NCBI GenBank assembly: GCA_913031625.1
Contig: CAJWGB010000003.1
Span: forward strand, 1-64,000
DNA: 64,000 bases
Source: an uncultured Planctomycetaceae bacterium
GTDB lineage: Bacteria; Planctomycetota; Planctomycetia; Planctomycetales; Planctomycetaceae
Direction: 5' to 3'
Below the pieces are notes generated by a model. That model was given only the letters and a program-made list of their open reading frames with translations. It had not been told where the DNA came from and did no database searches. Positions 56,105-64,000 of this stretch are shown here, one piece after another. The number at the start of each line of letters is the position of its first letter. The stretch's first letter is position 1. A program made the position numbers and the translations under genes.

Positions 56105-58201
56105 TTACTTCGGCAGAAACTGGACACCATCAACGATCACGTATCCGTCGGCGCCATCGTTCCTGACAACCACTTTCGCCTGCTCCCCAAAATTAAATTT
56201 CCCCAGAGATACGAAGAGTTCATCGATGGGAGCGGCTTTCTTTTGATTGATCCGAGTTGTTAATACGCCGTCGCGGTGGTGAACTTCAACAAGCGTATTG
56301 CTGGCTCGGTTGGCGTTTGGGGTGTAGGCAAATCGAACTTCGTATTGGCCTGACTGAGGTAGCTTCGCATTGAATGTGGCGGAGCACTTCCCGTCCCGCT
56401 TGTCTCCGTCGTGCAGGTAGCTGACGCCCAGCCACTTCTTCCATGAGGTGCTGGGCCCCCATGGTCCTGTGAGTTGAGCGTCAATGTCGTCAATGACGAT
56501 TCCCGGAAGCTTGCGAGGGTCAATTCCTGCGCCACTGACCACAACTTTGTACGAAAGGACCTGACCATCCTTTTCGAGTTGCTGCCTGAGCAGTTCATAA
56601 GACAGGTCCTGAACAGCCAGATTTCTGTCGATTGCCATGCAGGCAGCAGTCGCACCGCTCTGTCCAAGGATCATAAACACGGGTTCCATCCGGATAGATC
56701 CGAATGCAATGTGTGAACTGGAGACACAGACCGGAACAACAAGGTTGCTGCATTCGCGTTTTTTTGGCAGCAGTGATCCCAGTGCAATTTCGTAGGGTCG
56801 GCAGCCGACTCCAATATCACCTTCGTTTTGCACGTAGCCTTCGGGCGTGATGTAGCGCTGGACGTTGTGGGAATCGATCGTGTAACTGCCCATGCCGACG
56901 GACTCAGGGGTGGGCTTCCGTTTTAACAATTCGTTTTCGGTCATGACGAAGCGGCCCGTCATGCGGCGTGCTTCACGGATATAAAGCTGGTGCGGCCAGT
57001 TGCTGTTGTCAGTGAACTCATCTTTGGCCAGTCCCCATTGCTGCATCCTGTTTCGGATCTTCTCAGGCACCCGCGGGCTGTTGGCGACGAAGTACATCAG
57101 GCCCTGCTGGTACTCTTCGTGATCACGAATAATCTCACGGCGCCGTTCATAGCTGGCTGTGGGGTAGTCATAGTTGGCGCCGATATTGTCGGTGCTCATG
57201 GGGCCATGGTTGTTGGTGTCCGTTTTTGAGTTGGGGATGGGATCAAATTTACGGAAGCCCTCATCCCACCCGGTTTCAAAAATGCGAGCAAGTAGCTCAT
57301 ACCGTTTTGGGTCGTAGTTGTCGGGCTTTGGAAAGGGAACTCTGTTCTCCGGAACGTTGGTGAGGCACATGCGAAAGCAATATGCCTGAACTCGGTGATC
57401 TCCCGCATGCTTCCGGCCGGGGTGTTCCGTCGAGACATGTGGGAGGACGCCACTGTCTGGATCACCCGGAACGATATAGGGCGAGATTCTCTGTTTGCCG
57501 GGAATCGCGTCGAAGTGGTGACCATGGTGGAGTGTGCCGGTTTGAACACCATTCCATTCTTCGCCGTAAACATCTTTTCCTTCGCGTCCGACATGAAAGG
57601 ACACTCCGGCCGCGGCCATCAGATCGCCCTCATAGGTGGCATCGATGAACATTCGTCCGTGAAATTGATTTCCACTGAGCGTCTCGAAGGAAACGATTCG
57701 GTTCCCATCTTTTTCAACACCGCCGTTTCGATTCAACCATTCGTTGCGGAGCACAGGAATTCGATAGTCACGGATGAGGTCTTCAAATACTTTTTCAGCA
57801 ACGTGCGGTTCGAAGATCCACATCGTTCTCTGGCCGCCGTCGACGGCAACTGTGCCCTGCCCTTTGTCTCCATACGTTTCCTTCTTCTGGAAAGTCCATG
57901 CTTCAGGCTTCTGATATTCCTTCCAGACACGGTGGTAGAAGTTCCGAGCCAGTCCACCAATGACTTCCTTACGCCCCGTATCAGTCCATCCGAGACCTCC
58001 GCTTGTGAGGCCTCCCAGATGTTGGTCGGGTGACACGACAATGGCCGTCCGGCCCATGCGCTTCGCCTGAACCGCGGCGATAATCGCTGCGGACGTCCCG
58101 CCATAGACAATCACGTCTGCTGAGTGCTTCGTCGTTACCTCGGATGCCGAAACCGTCGACGAAAGAAACAGAACGGTTACAACAAGACGCAATGCTGGCA
58201 T
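56105..58201 (-). CDS. Exported FAD-dependent oxidoreductase
   Basis: The ATG at 58201 starts a signal peptide (MPALRLVVTVLFLSSTVSA) and is preceded by CCAGGGAATCC. The 698-residue protein begins with SADVIVYGGTSAAIIAAVQAKRMGRTAIVVSP, a GxGxxG-type FAD-binding fold of the FAD_oxidored family, and includes HLGGLTSGGLGWTDTG and RMFIDATYEGDLMAAAGVSFHVGREG. The C-terminal part has a beta-sandwich (SGQYEVRFAYTPNANRASNTLVEVHHRDG). The family is common in planctomycetes and Verrucomicrobia; its substrate is thought to be sugar-related but is not known. Confidence 0.88.
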   Translation of the reverse strand: MPALRLVVTVLFLSSTVSASEVTTKHSADVIVYGGTSAAIIAAVQAKRMGRTAIVVSPDQHLGGLTSGGLGWTDTGRKEVIGGLARNFYHRVWKEYQKPEAWTFQKKETYGDKGQGTVAVDGGQRTMWIFEPHVAEKVFEDLIRDYRIPVLRNEWLNRNGGVEKDGNRIVSFETLSGNQFHGRMFIDATYEGDLMAAAGVSFHVGREGKDVYGEEWNGVQTGTLHHGHHFDAIPGKQRISPYIVPGDPDSGVLPHVSTEHPGRKHAGDHRVQAYCFRMCLTNVPENRVPFPKPDNYDPKRYELLARIFETGWDEGFRKFDPIPNSKTDTNNHGPMSTDNIGANYDYPTASYERRREIIRDHEEYQQGLMYFVANSPRVPEKIRNRMQQWGLAKDEFTDNSNWPHQLYIREARRMTGRFVMTENELLKRKPTPESVGMGSYTIDSHNVQRYITPEGYVQNEGDIGVGCRPYEIALGSLLPKKRECSNLVVPVCVSSSHIAFGSIRMEPVFMILGQSGATAACMAIDRNLAVQDLSYELLRQQLEKDGQVLSYKVVVSGAGIDPRKLPGIVIDDIDAQLTGPWGPSTSWKKWLGVSYLHDGDKRDGKCSATFNAKLPQSGQYEVRFAYTPNANRASNTLVEVHHRDGVLTTRINQKKAAPIDELFVSLGKFNFGEQAKVVVRNDGADGYVIVDGVQFLPK

Positions 58202-58527
58202 TTCAGGATTCCCTGGTAGAAATGAACTGCGGCAGATTGTAGCACTACACGACGAGTCTGCTCCTCCGCGAGAACCAGTCCGCTGGAATATGCGCAACGT
58301 GTGTCTCTCTGCACGCAGCATCCCGGAGAAGGCTGGGGACGGCCCTGCCGAGGCATAAGATACACAGTCATCCTCTCAGCTTCCGAATTCAGGTCTGCCC
58401 CACCCTGCAGATTTATGCGCACCACAGGAGTTCCATTCATTAAACGTCTGCAATGCAGCGAAGGTCCGGAAGGAATACGCTGCTTCTGCGAGGAGACGCC
58501 AAACCGAAATCGATGCGCGATTGCTAA
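58202..58527. other. Gap between the FAD oxidoreductase and the trmN6 remnant
   Basis: The 326-base gap holds the promoter region of the leftward FAD oxidoreductase gene and no intact frame. Fragments reading GIRCFCEETPNRNRC and AIANPP near 58470-58540 could be the middle of a decayed TrmN6 gene (the NPP(F/Y) catalytic motif), but in a different frame. Confidence 0.4.
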
Positions 58528-58920
58528 TCCGCCACTCGTTTCGCGCTGCCGAGCAGCAGCCGAACTTCTTCAGGTCCGCTGAAGCCCGTCCGCGCTTCCG
58601 CACGACACGATGACTGGCTTTCAACAGATGAACTACTCGATCGCGGTGAGCGGCTGCTGTCAACAGATGGGAGACTGTGCTGCATACTGCCCATCGAACA
58701 GGAGCAGCATGTCTGTGACGTCGCAAAGGCTCGAGGGTTGTTTGTGCAGAGAAGATGCCGAATCAGACCCCGGCCCGAAAAGGATCCTCATCGCGCCATG
58801 CTGGCGTTTGCCACGAGTGAGTCGTCGGTACAGGAGACAGAACTGGCAATTGAAGTTGAGCGTCATTTCCCGACGCCAGAGTACAGAGCTTTGACCTCCG
58901 AGTTTCTGTTGAAGCATTAG
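58528..58920 (+). pseudogene. C-terminal remnant of trmN6 (tRNA1(Val) A37 N6-methyltransferase)
   Basis: The open + frame from 58528 (after a stop at 58525-58527) reads PVRASARHDDWLSTDELLDRGERLLSTDGRLCCILPIEQEQ, then VAKARGLFVQRRCRIRPRPEKDPHRAMLAFA, and ends TPEYRALTSEFLLKH. This matches the C-terminal half of TrmN6/YfiC, including the family end (YTxEYxxLTxDFYLK-type). The methyltransferase core with the SAM loop is absent or out of frame upstream, so it is a remnant. It lies between two leftward genes. Confidence 0.6.
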
Positions 58921-59006
58921 GGGGCTCCATCTGTCCCGGGAGTGGACTTCGCCAGAACTCTTTGCGGTCCACCGCAAGCCAGAACTCCGCAATGCCTTTG
59001 CTGCCC

Positions 59007-59675
59007 CTAATCTCCGTCTGCACTCTCTTCCGCAGCCTCTTCAAGCTGCGGCAGAAACCGTTGCGCGACGCCTGCGATCAGGACGGGCAGGACGATCGAG
59101 ATGCCAAGAGCGAGCGGCATGCTGTTTCGCTGGGCGGCATATTCGCCGAAGACCGAGTACGCGATCGCGATCCCAAGATTACTCAGGAGTACAGCCGGCA
59201 GGAAACGCCGCCATGCGAGCCGGTGGATTCCGGCAATCAGGACGCTGGCTTCGGCAAAGACGGGCATCGCGCGAGTCAGCATCAGGATGAGTGGTCCGAA
59301 TCGGTCGTTCAGCGATTCCATCCGCTTCAGATCCTCTTCTTTGGTAAACCACGTTGCGAATCGCTGCCCCCATTTTCGGGCCATCGCAAACCCGGCCGCC
59401 GCACCCAGCGAGAGCCCCAGCCATGCGGCAAGGGTTCCGAGCCATTTTCCCAGTTGCCCACCGGCCAGTGTCATCACCACACTGCTGGGAATGGGGAGGA
59501 AAATGTCGGTGGACAGCAGACCGACCACGAGTCCGGCGGTTGCGATCGGGGGCGGGGGATCATTGCGGACATCCTCCAGCCACCCCTGAAATGACTCTCC
59601 GAACAGGAGAAATGGGAGGACGGGGACCAGAAGGACCACGCACATCAGCGGAAATGTGCGAAACAGTTCTTTCAT
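59007..59675 (-). CDS. DedA/VTT-family membrane protein
   Basis: The ATG at 59675 begins KELFRTFPLMCVVLLVPVLPFLLFG. The 222-residue protein has about five membrane segments and the VTT/DedA hallmark TDIFLPIPSSVVMTLAGGQLG, with FGPLILMLTRAMPVFAEASVLIAGIHRL as the second half-repeat. These proteins are proposed lipid or undecaprenyl-phosphate scramblases/flippases that depend on proton motive force. No site before the ATG is clear. Confidence 0.88.
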   Translation of the reverse strand: MKELFRTFPLMCVVLLVPVLPFLLFGESFQGWLEDVRNDPPPPIATAGLVVGLLSTDIFLPIPSSVVMTLAGGQLGKWLGTLAAWLGLSLGAAAGFAMARKWGQRFATWFTKEEDLKRMESLNDRFGPLILMLTRAMPVFAEASVLIAGIHRLAWRRFLPAVLLSNLGIAIAYSVFGEYAAQRNSMPLALGISIVLPVLIAGVAQRFLPQLEEAAEESADGD

Positions 59676-59699
59676 CCGTGGGAGGCCCAGGAAGTTCAA

Positions 59700-59980
59700 A
59701 TCGGGCGGACCAGTATATCTGAGCGGAAATTTGGGAAGAGTTGGACCTGGTCTGGACGGGAATCACCAGAAAAACGCTGATTCCTGAAGAATTGGACCAT
59801 GCCCGACGGTGTAATGGGTGCCCGCCTGATTCGTCCCGTATCCTCCCGAAAATGGGGACGCGTATGCCGAGTCTGCGGACCCCGCCAAATTGTGTCCCGC
59901 CTGTTGACCCTTCCAGCAACTCGTAAAGAATAATACGCCCGCCCTGTCCCCTGGCGGATGCGATAGATCCGGTTCAGATT
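59700..59980. other. Gap before the lipoprotein gene
   Basis: The 281-base gap between divergent genes holds no convincing frame. It should contain the promoters for the DedA-type gene and the lipoprotein/ResB operon. No clear -10/-35 pair seen. Confidence 0.35.
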
Positions 59981-60538
59981 ATGCGTGCTCAAATTATTCA
60001 ACTCTGCATTTTTGCGATGGTTGCCAGCCTGTCCGGCTGCGGCTTTGAAGCTGAGGTGCAGACCTACAAGGTTGAATCGGAGCAGTACAGCACCACCAAT
60101 GACTTTGTGCATGAGTTCGCGTTGCCCGAGTTTGACTCGCCGAAGGGCTGGAAACAGACTTCCAACGACGAGTTCAGCAAACTGGCCTTTGAGGTGGGGA
60201 CGGGAGCAAACTCTGCCCGCGTGACCGTGACCAAACTCGGTGCTTCAATTCCGATTGCTCAGCATGTGAGTCGCTGGGCCGGTCAGATCAAGCTCCAGAT
60301 CACGGAAGACACGACTCCGCGAGATGTGGAGTGGAAGTCGTTTGCGGGTCACCGCGGACTATATGTTCATCTGGAAGGCCCAAGAGAAGCGATCGCCGGC
60401 GCCATTGTGGAAGTTGAGCAGTCGCTTTGGTTCTTCAAGATGCGAGGGTCTGTGTCGGCAGTTGACCGGCACGCCGAGGAAATGAAAGAGTTCTGCAACA
60501 GCACGAAGAACTTTCCACAGAAGAAATCTGCGTCCTGA
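59981..60538 (+). CDS. Lipoprotein of unknown function ahead of the ResB-type gene
   Basis: The 185-residue product begins with a type II signal peptide and lipobox (VASLSGCGFEAE, Cys near residue 20). The rest has FDSPKGWKQTSNDEFSKLAFEVG and LQITEDTTPRDVEWKSFAGHRGLYVHLEGPREAIAGAIVEVEQSLWFFKMRG, a beta-rich sheet that resembles small cytochrome c maturation-linked lipoproteins in planctomycetes. It stops 35 bases before the ResB-type gene, so they form one operon. Confidence 0.8.
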   Translation: MRAQIIQLCIFAMVASLSGCGFEAEVQTYKVESEQYSTTNDFVHEFALPEFDSPKGWKQTSNDEFSKLAFEVGTGANSARVTVTKLGASIPIAQHVSRWAGQIKLQITEDTTPRDVEWKSFAGHRGLYVHLEGPREAIAGAIVEVEQSLWFFKMRGSVSAVDRHAEEMKEFCNSTKNFPQKKSAS

Positions 60539-60573
60539 CGCAGAAATTGGTATTTGCCAGACAGGATTGCAGC

Positions 60574-63500
60574 ATGTCAACAGCCACCCTCGATGTCCGC
60601 TCTCAGGATGAGGTGGAATCACTCGATATCCCTGGCCTGAATTTTCTTGCGTCTCTGAAGTTCACCTGCATTCTGCTGGTGATTTCAATGTTTCTCGTGC
60701 TTGTTGGCAGCCTTGCTCAGGCTCGTCGAGATGTCTGGGAAGTAGTGCAGGAATACTTTCGCACATGGGTCGCATGGGTTCAGATTAAGGACCTGTTTCC
60801 TCCGGGCATGTTTCCAGGCCTGATTGATTTCGACTGGGACAAAAGCCTGGGTGTGTTTAGACAGATTCCGTGGCCGGGTGGCTGGACCATCGGACTTCTG
60901 ATGTGGGTCAATCTGGCACTGGCACATTTGAAACGTATCAGGGTGCGAGCCGGGGGCGGAAAAATGGCAGCCGGCCTCGCCGCCATGTTCGGCGCCGTCC
61001 TGTTGAATGCGACTCTCGTGATTTACGGCAACTACCAAAGCGCCGAACAGCAAACTGACTATGGCATTATCTGGACCCTGATTCTGGTTTCGATTTCAGG
61101 GATTTCACTGGGATCAATGGCCCTGACGTTTGGGCCTTTTGCCGGCAGGAAAGCCAGCCGTGTCGTCTGGGGCACCGTGGCATTGACAGCCGGTGCCGTC
61201 GCGATTTACTTCATCGTCGGTGGTGAGTCTGTCAAGCTCCGCAATGAGTCCATGCGAATCCTCTGGCAACTGCTGCAGGGGAGTGTGGCGGCAACCGCGT
61301 TGCTGATTCCTTCCATCATGCTGTTTGATAAACGCGGTGGTATTGTCGTGTTGCACCTCGGCGTGCTGATGCTGATGCTGAGCGAACTTCAGGTGGCAAT
61401 GACGGCTCACGAAGATCGTATTTCCATGTCGGAAGATGACTCCGGTCGCACGGCAGCCTATGCCTTTGATATTCGGTCCGTCGAACTGGCGATCGTCAAA
61501 CACGCGCAGCCGGAATACGACAGGAAGAAGGGCGATGACCTGCATGCGGGTGAGGATGAGAAAGATGAAGTGTGGGTGATTCCACAGGACACTCTGCTGG
61601 GTGCTCACGAGAATGATGCTCTGATTTCACGAGAGTCGCTGCCGTTTCACCTCAAAGTGCCTCGATACCTCGTGAACTGCGTGCTGGAAAGTCGTGCCGG
61701 TCCGCCGTCTGACGGCAAAGACGAAATTGATGCCACCGCAGGACTCGGTAAGCATGCTCGCGCCGTCGCGATCAATCAGAAAGACGGTATGCAGTCAGAG
61801 GTGGATTCAGGAGCCATTTACCTCGACATCATTGATCCGAAGTCCGGTAAGAAAACGGCCACCCATCTGGTTGCCAACAAGATGTCCGGCTACCTGCTTC
61901 CTCGCGGCGAAGAGGTGAAGTTTGGTGACAGCACATACCATCTCTACCTGCGATTTCGTCGAACCTATTTCCCATGGGCTATCAGCCTGAAGGAGACCAG
62001 GCGAGTCGACTATCTCGGAACGACCGTTCCGAAAGACTTTCGTTCCACCTTTGTGATTACAGAGGAGAGTGGGAAAGAGCACACTTTCACCACCAAGATG
62101 AACAATCCGGTTCGGTACAACGGTCTGACATTCTTTCAGTCGGACCATGGGCTCCAGAATGGAGTCGAGTTCACGTCTCTGCAGGTCGTTCGGAACTCCG
62201 GCTGGATGTTGCCTTACATTGGCTGCATGGTGGTTGCGTTTGGCATGTTTGCTCAGTTTGGGCAGACACTGATTCGCTTCCTCGGGCGGCAGGGCCTCGA
62301 AGACAGTGCACTTCCCGCTGATGTTACGGACTCCCAGGGTAATGTTGACGATGAATCAGACGCAGCTGTATCACCATTAGAAGCTGCAAGGCGGCCTCTT
62401 AAGCAGCCTGCAATGTCATTGTCAGCCAGCGAAGCGAAAGGTCACCCTGCCACATGGATTGTTCCTGTCGTGCTGATGGTCGTCACGGTTGGTTATGTGG
62501 CCAGTAAGGCCCGATCCAGGCCCAGGGAAGACCAGGTTGACTTCCGCGCGTTCAACCGTCTGCCGGTTACTGCGGGCGGCCGCGTCCAGCCAATTCGTTC
62601 GCTGGCCGAAGGCACATTCCTCCCGATTCTTGGCAAGGACAGTTTTGAAGGCGAAATGGAAGTTGCTGAGCTGGACAGAGAGCGAGCCGACATCGTGGAA
62701 ACGCTGGAGTCCGGCTGGGAAGACCATGACTGGTCACGCCTCAATGATTTCAGTGGCACTTATCCGGAGTGGGCGGCAGAGATTCGCAATATTGCCGGTG
62801 GCGATGCTGAGGATGTCCTCGAACTCATGCGACCGTACATGACGGAAGAGCGTTCTGCGTCGTGGTTGTTGCTCGACATTGTGGCTCGCCCGGAGCTCGC
62901 GGAACGTCATCGGATCTTTCACATCGTGAACGACGAAGTGCTCGCACTTCTGGGACTGGAGATCCGGCCCGGGCTGCGATACTCACTGTCAGAATTCCGA
63001 GAGAAACTACGGGACCTCATTCCGATTCAGATGGAAGCAATGCAGCTGCAGCAGCAGAACGAATCTGCTCGAATCACGACCAGGCAGCGGAAAGTCATGG
63101 AACTCATGACGAACGTGCGAACTTACAATCGACTCAGCTTCCTGTTCAACAATCCGGCTGAAGCTGAAGCACCAGACTACGAGCTCTTTGAGACCGTGGA
63201 ATGGACATGGCAGACGTTGACGATCGCTAAGAATGAATCCCTGCCGGCACTCTGTGTGCCCACAAACTCATGGCAGTCAGCGCTGCAGTTCCAGTCGCGT
63301 CCGTGTGCGGTTGCCATCAGCACCCTCGCTGAACATCTGCGTGACCGCAATCTGAATTCCAGAGAGGATCTGCTGAAGGCACTTACTTCAGAGATGGACG
63401 AGTCAGATGTCCGGAAGCGTCTGTTGACTCAGATGAACCGCGCCCTCATGGAGCTGACTTCCATCACCCAACAGTCAAACCCGGACCTTACCGGCGATGA

Positions 63501-64000
63501 ACTGGATGCAGAGGTGAAGGTTCTTGCCATCAGAGCGCTCAGTCAGATTCCGCCTCCATCAGCGCAGCATGAAATCCTGAAGGTGATCGCCGCTTCCTGG
63601 CCTGAATTGTCCAGCGAAGAACTTGTGGCAAAGATTGATCTGGAAAGCCTGGGGGCCGAAGACACGTCGATGATCTCTGCGGAGTCTGTCAGACGTGTTC
63701 CGGAGTCGCTGAAAGGAGACCCGCGGCAGGCTGATCTTCAGCGGCTGGTGGGATTGAACCTGCAGATCCCCAATGGATTTGGTACCGCTGGGCGACTGGT
63801 CGCGGAACTCATGCTGGATGACCTCGAAGATATGGCAGGGCCGTTTCTGTTCCCTGACTCGGAGAAAGAGCGACAGCAGATTGCGGCGGAACGTCTGGAG
63901 GCACGAAAGAACGGAACGAGCAAGGAACAGATGCCGGATGATCCGGATGACTGGGAAAGTGATGAAGACCTCGCCACTGCCGCCGAGGACCGTGATCCGG
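60574..64000 (+). CDS. ResB-type cytochrome c assembly protein, partial (runs off the window)
   Basis: The frame opens at the ATG of 60574 and continues without a stop to the window end (1142 full codons). The N-terminal part has several membrane helices (FLASLKFTCILLVISMFLVLVGSLAQA, IGLLMWVNLALAHLKRI, AAGLAAMFGAVLLNATLVIYG) and the ResB domain with a large periplasmic loop; FRSTFVITEESGKEHTFTTKMNNPVRYNG is typical. A second section after a TM at about residue 630 reads FNRLPVTAGGRVQPIRSLAEGTFLPILG, the start of the extra domain found in fused ResB-CcsA proteins. The CcsA half would lie beyond the window. Role: haem delivery and cytochrome c ligation. Confidence 0.85.
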   Translation, partial: MSTATLDVRSQDEVESLDIPGLNFLASLKFTCILLVISMFLVLVGSLAQARRDVWEVVQEYFRTWVAWVQIKDLFPPGMFPGLIDFDWDKSLGVFRQIPWPGGWTIGLLMWVNLALAHLKRIRVRAGGGKMAAGLAAMFGAVLLNATLVIYGNYQSAEQQTDYGIIWTLILVSISGISLGSMALTFGPFAGRKASRVVWGTVALTAGAVAIYFIVGGESVKLRNESMRILWQLLQGSVAATALLIPSIMLFDKRGGIVVLHLGVLMLMLSELQVAMTAHEDRISMSEDDSGRTAAYAFDIRSVELAIVKHAQPEYDRKKGDDLHAGEDEKDEVWVIPQDTLLGAHENDALISRESLPFHLKVPRYLVNCVLESRAGPPSDGKDEIDATAGLGKHARAVAINQKDGMQSEVDSGAIYLDIIDPKSGKKTATHLVANKMSGYLLPRGEEVKFGDSTYHLYLRFRRTYFPWAISLKETRRVDYLGTTVPKDFRSTFVITEESGKEHTFTTKMNNPVRYNGLTFFQSDHGLQNGVEFTSLQVVRNSGWMLPYIGCMVVAFGMFAQFGQTLIRFLGRQGLEDSALPADVTDSQGNVDDESDAAVSPLEAARRPLKQPAMSLSASEAKGHPATWIVPVVLMVVTVGYVASKARSRPREDQVDFRAFNRLPVTAGGRVQPIRSLAEGTFLPILGKDSFEGEMEVAELDRERADIVETLESGWEDHDWSRLNDFSGTYPEWAAEIRNIAGGDAEDVLELMRPYMTEERSASWLLLDIVARPELAERHRIFHIVNDEVLALLGLEIRPGLRYSLSEFREKLRDLIPIQMEAMQLQQQNESARITTRQRKVMELMTNVRTYNRLSFLFNNPAEAEAPDYELFETVEWTWQTLTIAKNESLPALCVPTNSWQSALQFQSRPCAVAISTLAEHLRDRNLNSREDLLKALTSEMDESDVRKRLLTQMNRALMELTSITQQSNPDLTGDELDAEVKVLAIRALSQIPPPSAQHEILKVIAASWPELSSEELVAKIDLESLGAEDTSMISAESVRRVPESLKGDPRQADLQRLVGLNLQIPNGFGTAGRLVAELMLDDLEDMAGPFLFPDSEKERQQIAAERLEARKNGTSKEQMPDDPDDWESDEDLATAAEDRDP

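Overview
The window comes from a bacterial chromosome and looks like Planctomycetota, probably close to the Planctomycetaceae/Gimesia/Fuerstiella side of the phylum. The lineage call is inferred from gene content: secreted sulfatase, DUF1080, large PVC-type haem-binding/dehydrogenase with a C-terminal CxxCH, Tat-exported proteins of unknown role, a DUF2293 protein, a ResB-type cytochrome c assembly giant, and a CitG-like/PTPS-like pair of the kind found near tetrahydromethanopterin C1 genes. No rRNA gene or intact tRNA was found. Most of the window is ordinary, densely packed chromosomal coding sequence.

Layout. 0-5 kb: small acidic membrane protein, hemA and a HemX/CcsA-like gene, a methyltransferase and a DUF1080 protein. 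5-6.5 kb: an isolated small gene and a broken 3' half of a tRNA-Arg(CCG), which together look like a decayed integration site. 6.5-13.4 kb: a secreted alpha/beta hydrolase, a zinc-phospholipase/DUF4332 fusion, selO and murA. 13.4-20 kb: hisI-hisG, tex, a DapA-family lyase and nadB. 20-31.5 kb: methyltransferase, sulfatase, a lipoprotein/cytochrome-like pair, GNAT plus a Tat-exported DMFase-like protein, an ArgA-type N-acetylglutamate synthase, a Tat protein and a TPR protein. 31.9-35.4 kb: HtrA-like protease, the CitG-like/PTPS-like pair and a small exported protein. 35.6-38.6 kb: the large haem-binding protein.

38.9-46.6 kb is a complete F1Fo ATP synthase operon (two small AtpI-type membrane proteins, then atpB-E-F-H-A-G-D-C). 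Subunit a carries a striking His/Asp-rich loop. Subunits c and b both have long signal-peptide-like N-termini. 47-51 kb holds a PQQ-type beta-propeller protein, a truncated NirB-like flavoprotein abutting a frameshifted NirD remnant (a decayed nirBD locus), and a Nudix hydrolase. 51.5-56 kb holds a Tyr-rich exported peptide, a thioredoxin-like gene interrupted by one in-frame TGA, a polytopic membrane protein and a DUF2293 protein. 56-64 kb holds an FAD oxidoreductase, a trmN6 remnant, a DedA/VTT membrane protein, and a lipoprotein followed by a ResB-type cytochrome c assembly protein that runs off the window.

The most exciting candidate is the thioredoxin-like gene at 52076-53155 (minus strand). 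Its reading frame continues in the same phase on both sides of a single TGA. Directly after the TGA is a hairpin with a GGUCU apical loop, 24 nt downstream, which resembles a bacterial SECIS element. It may therefore be an undescribed selenoprotein family, although a nonsense mutation cannot be excluded without homologues.
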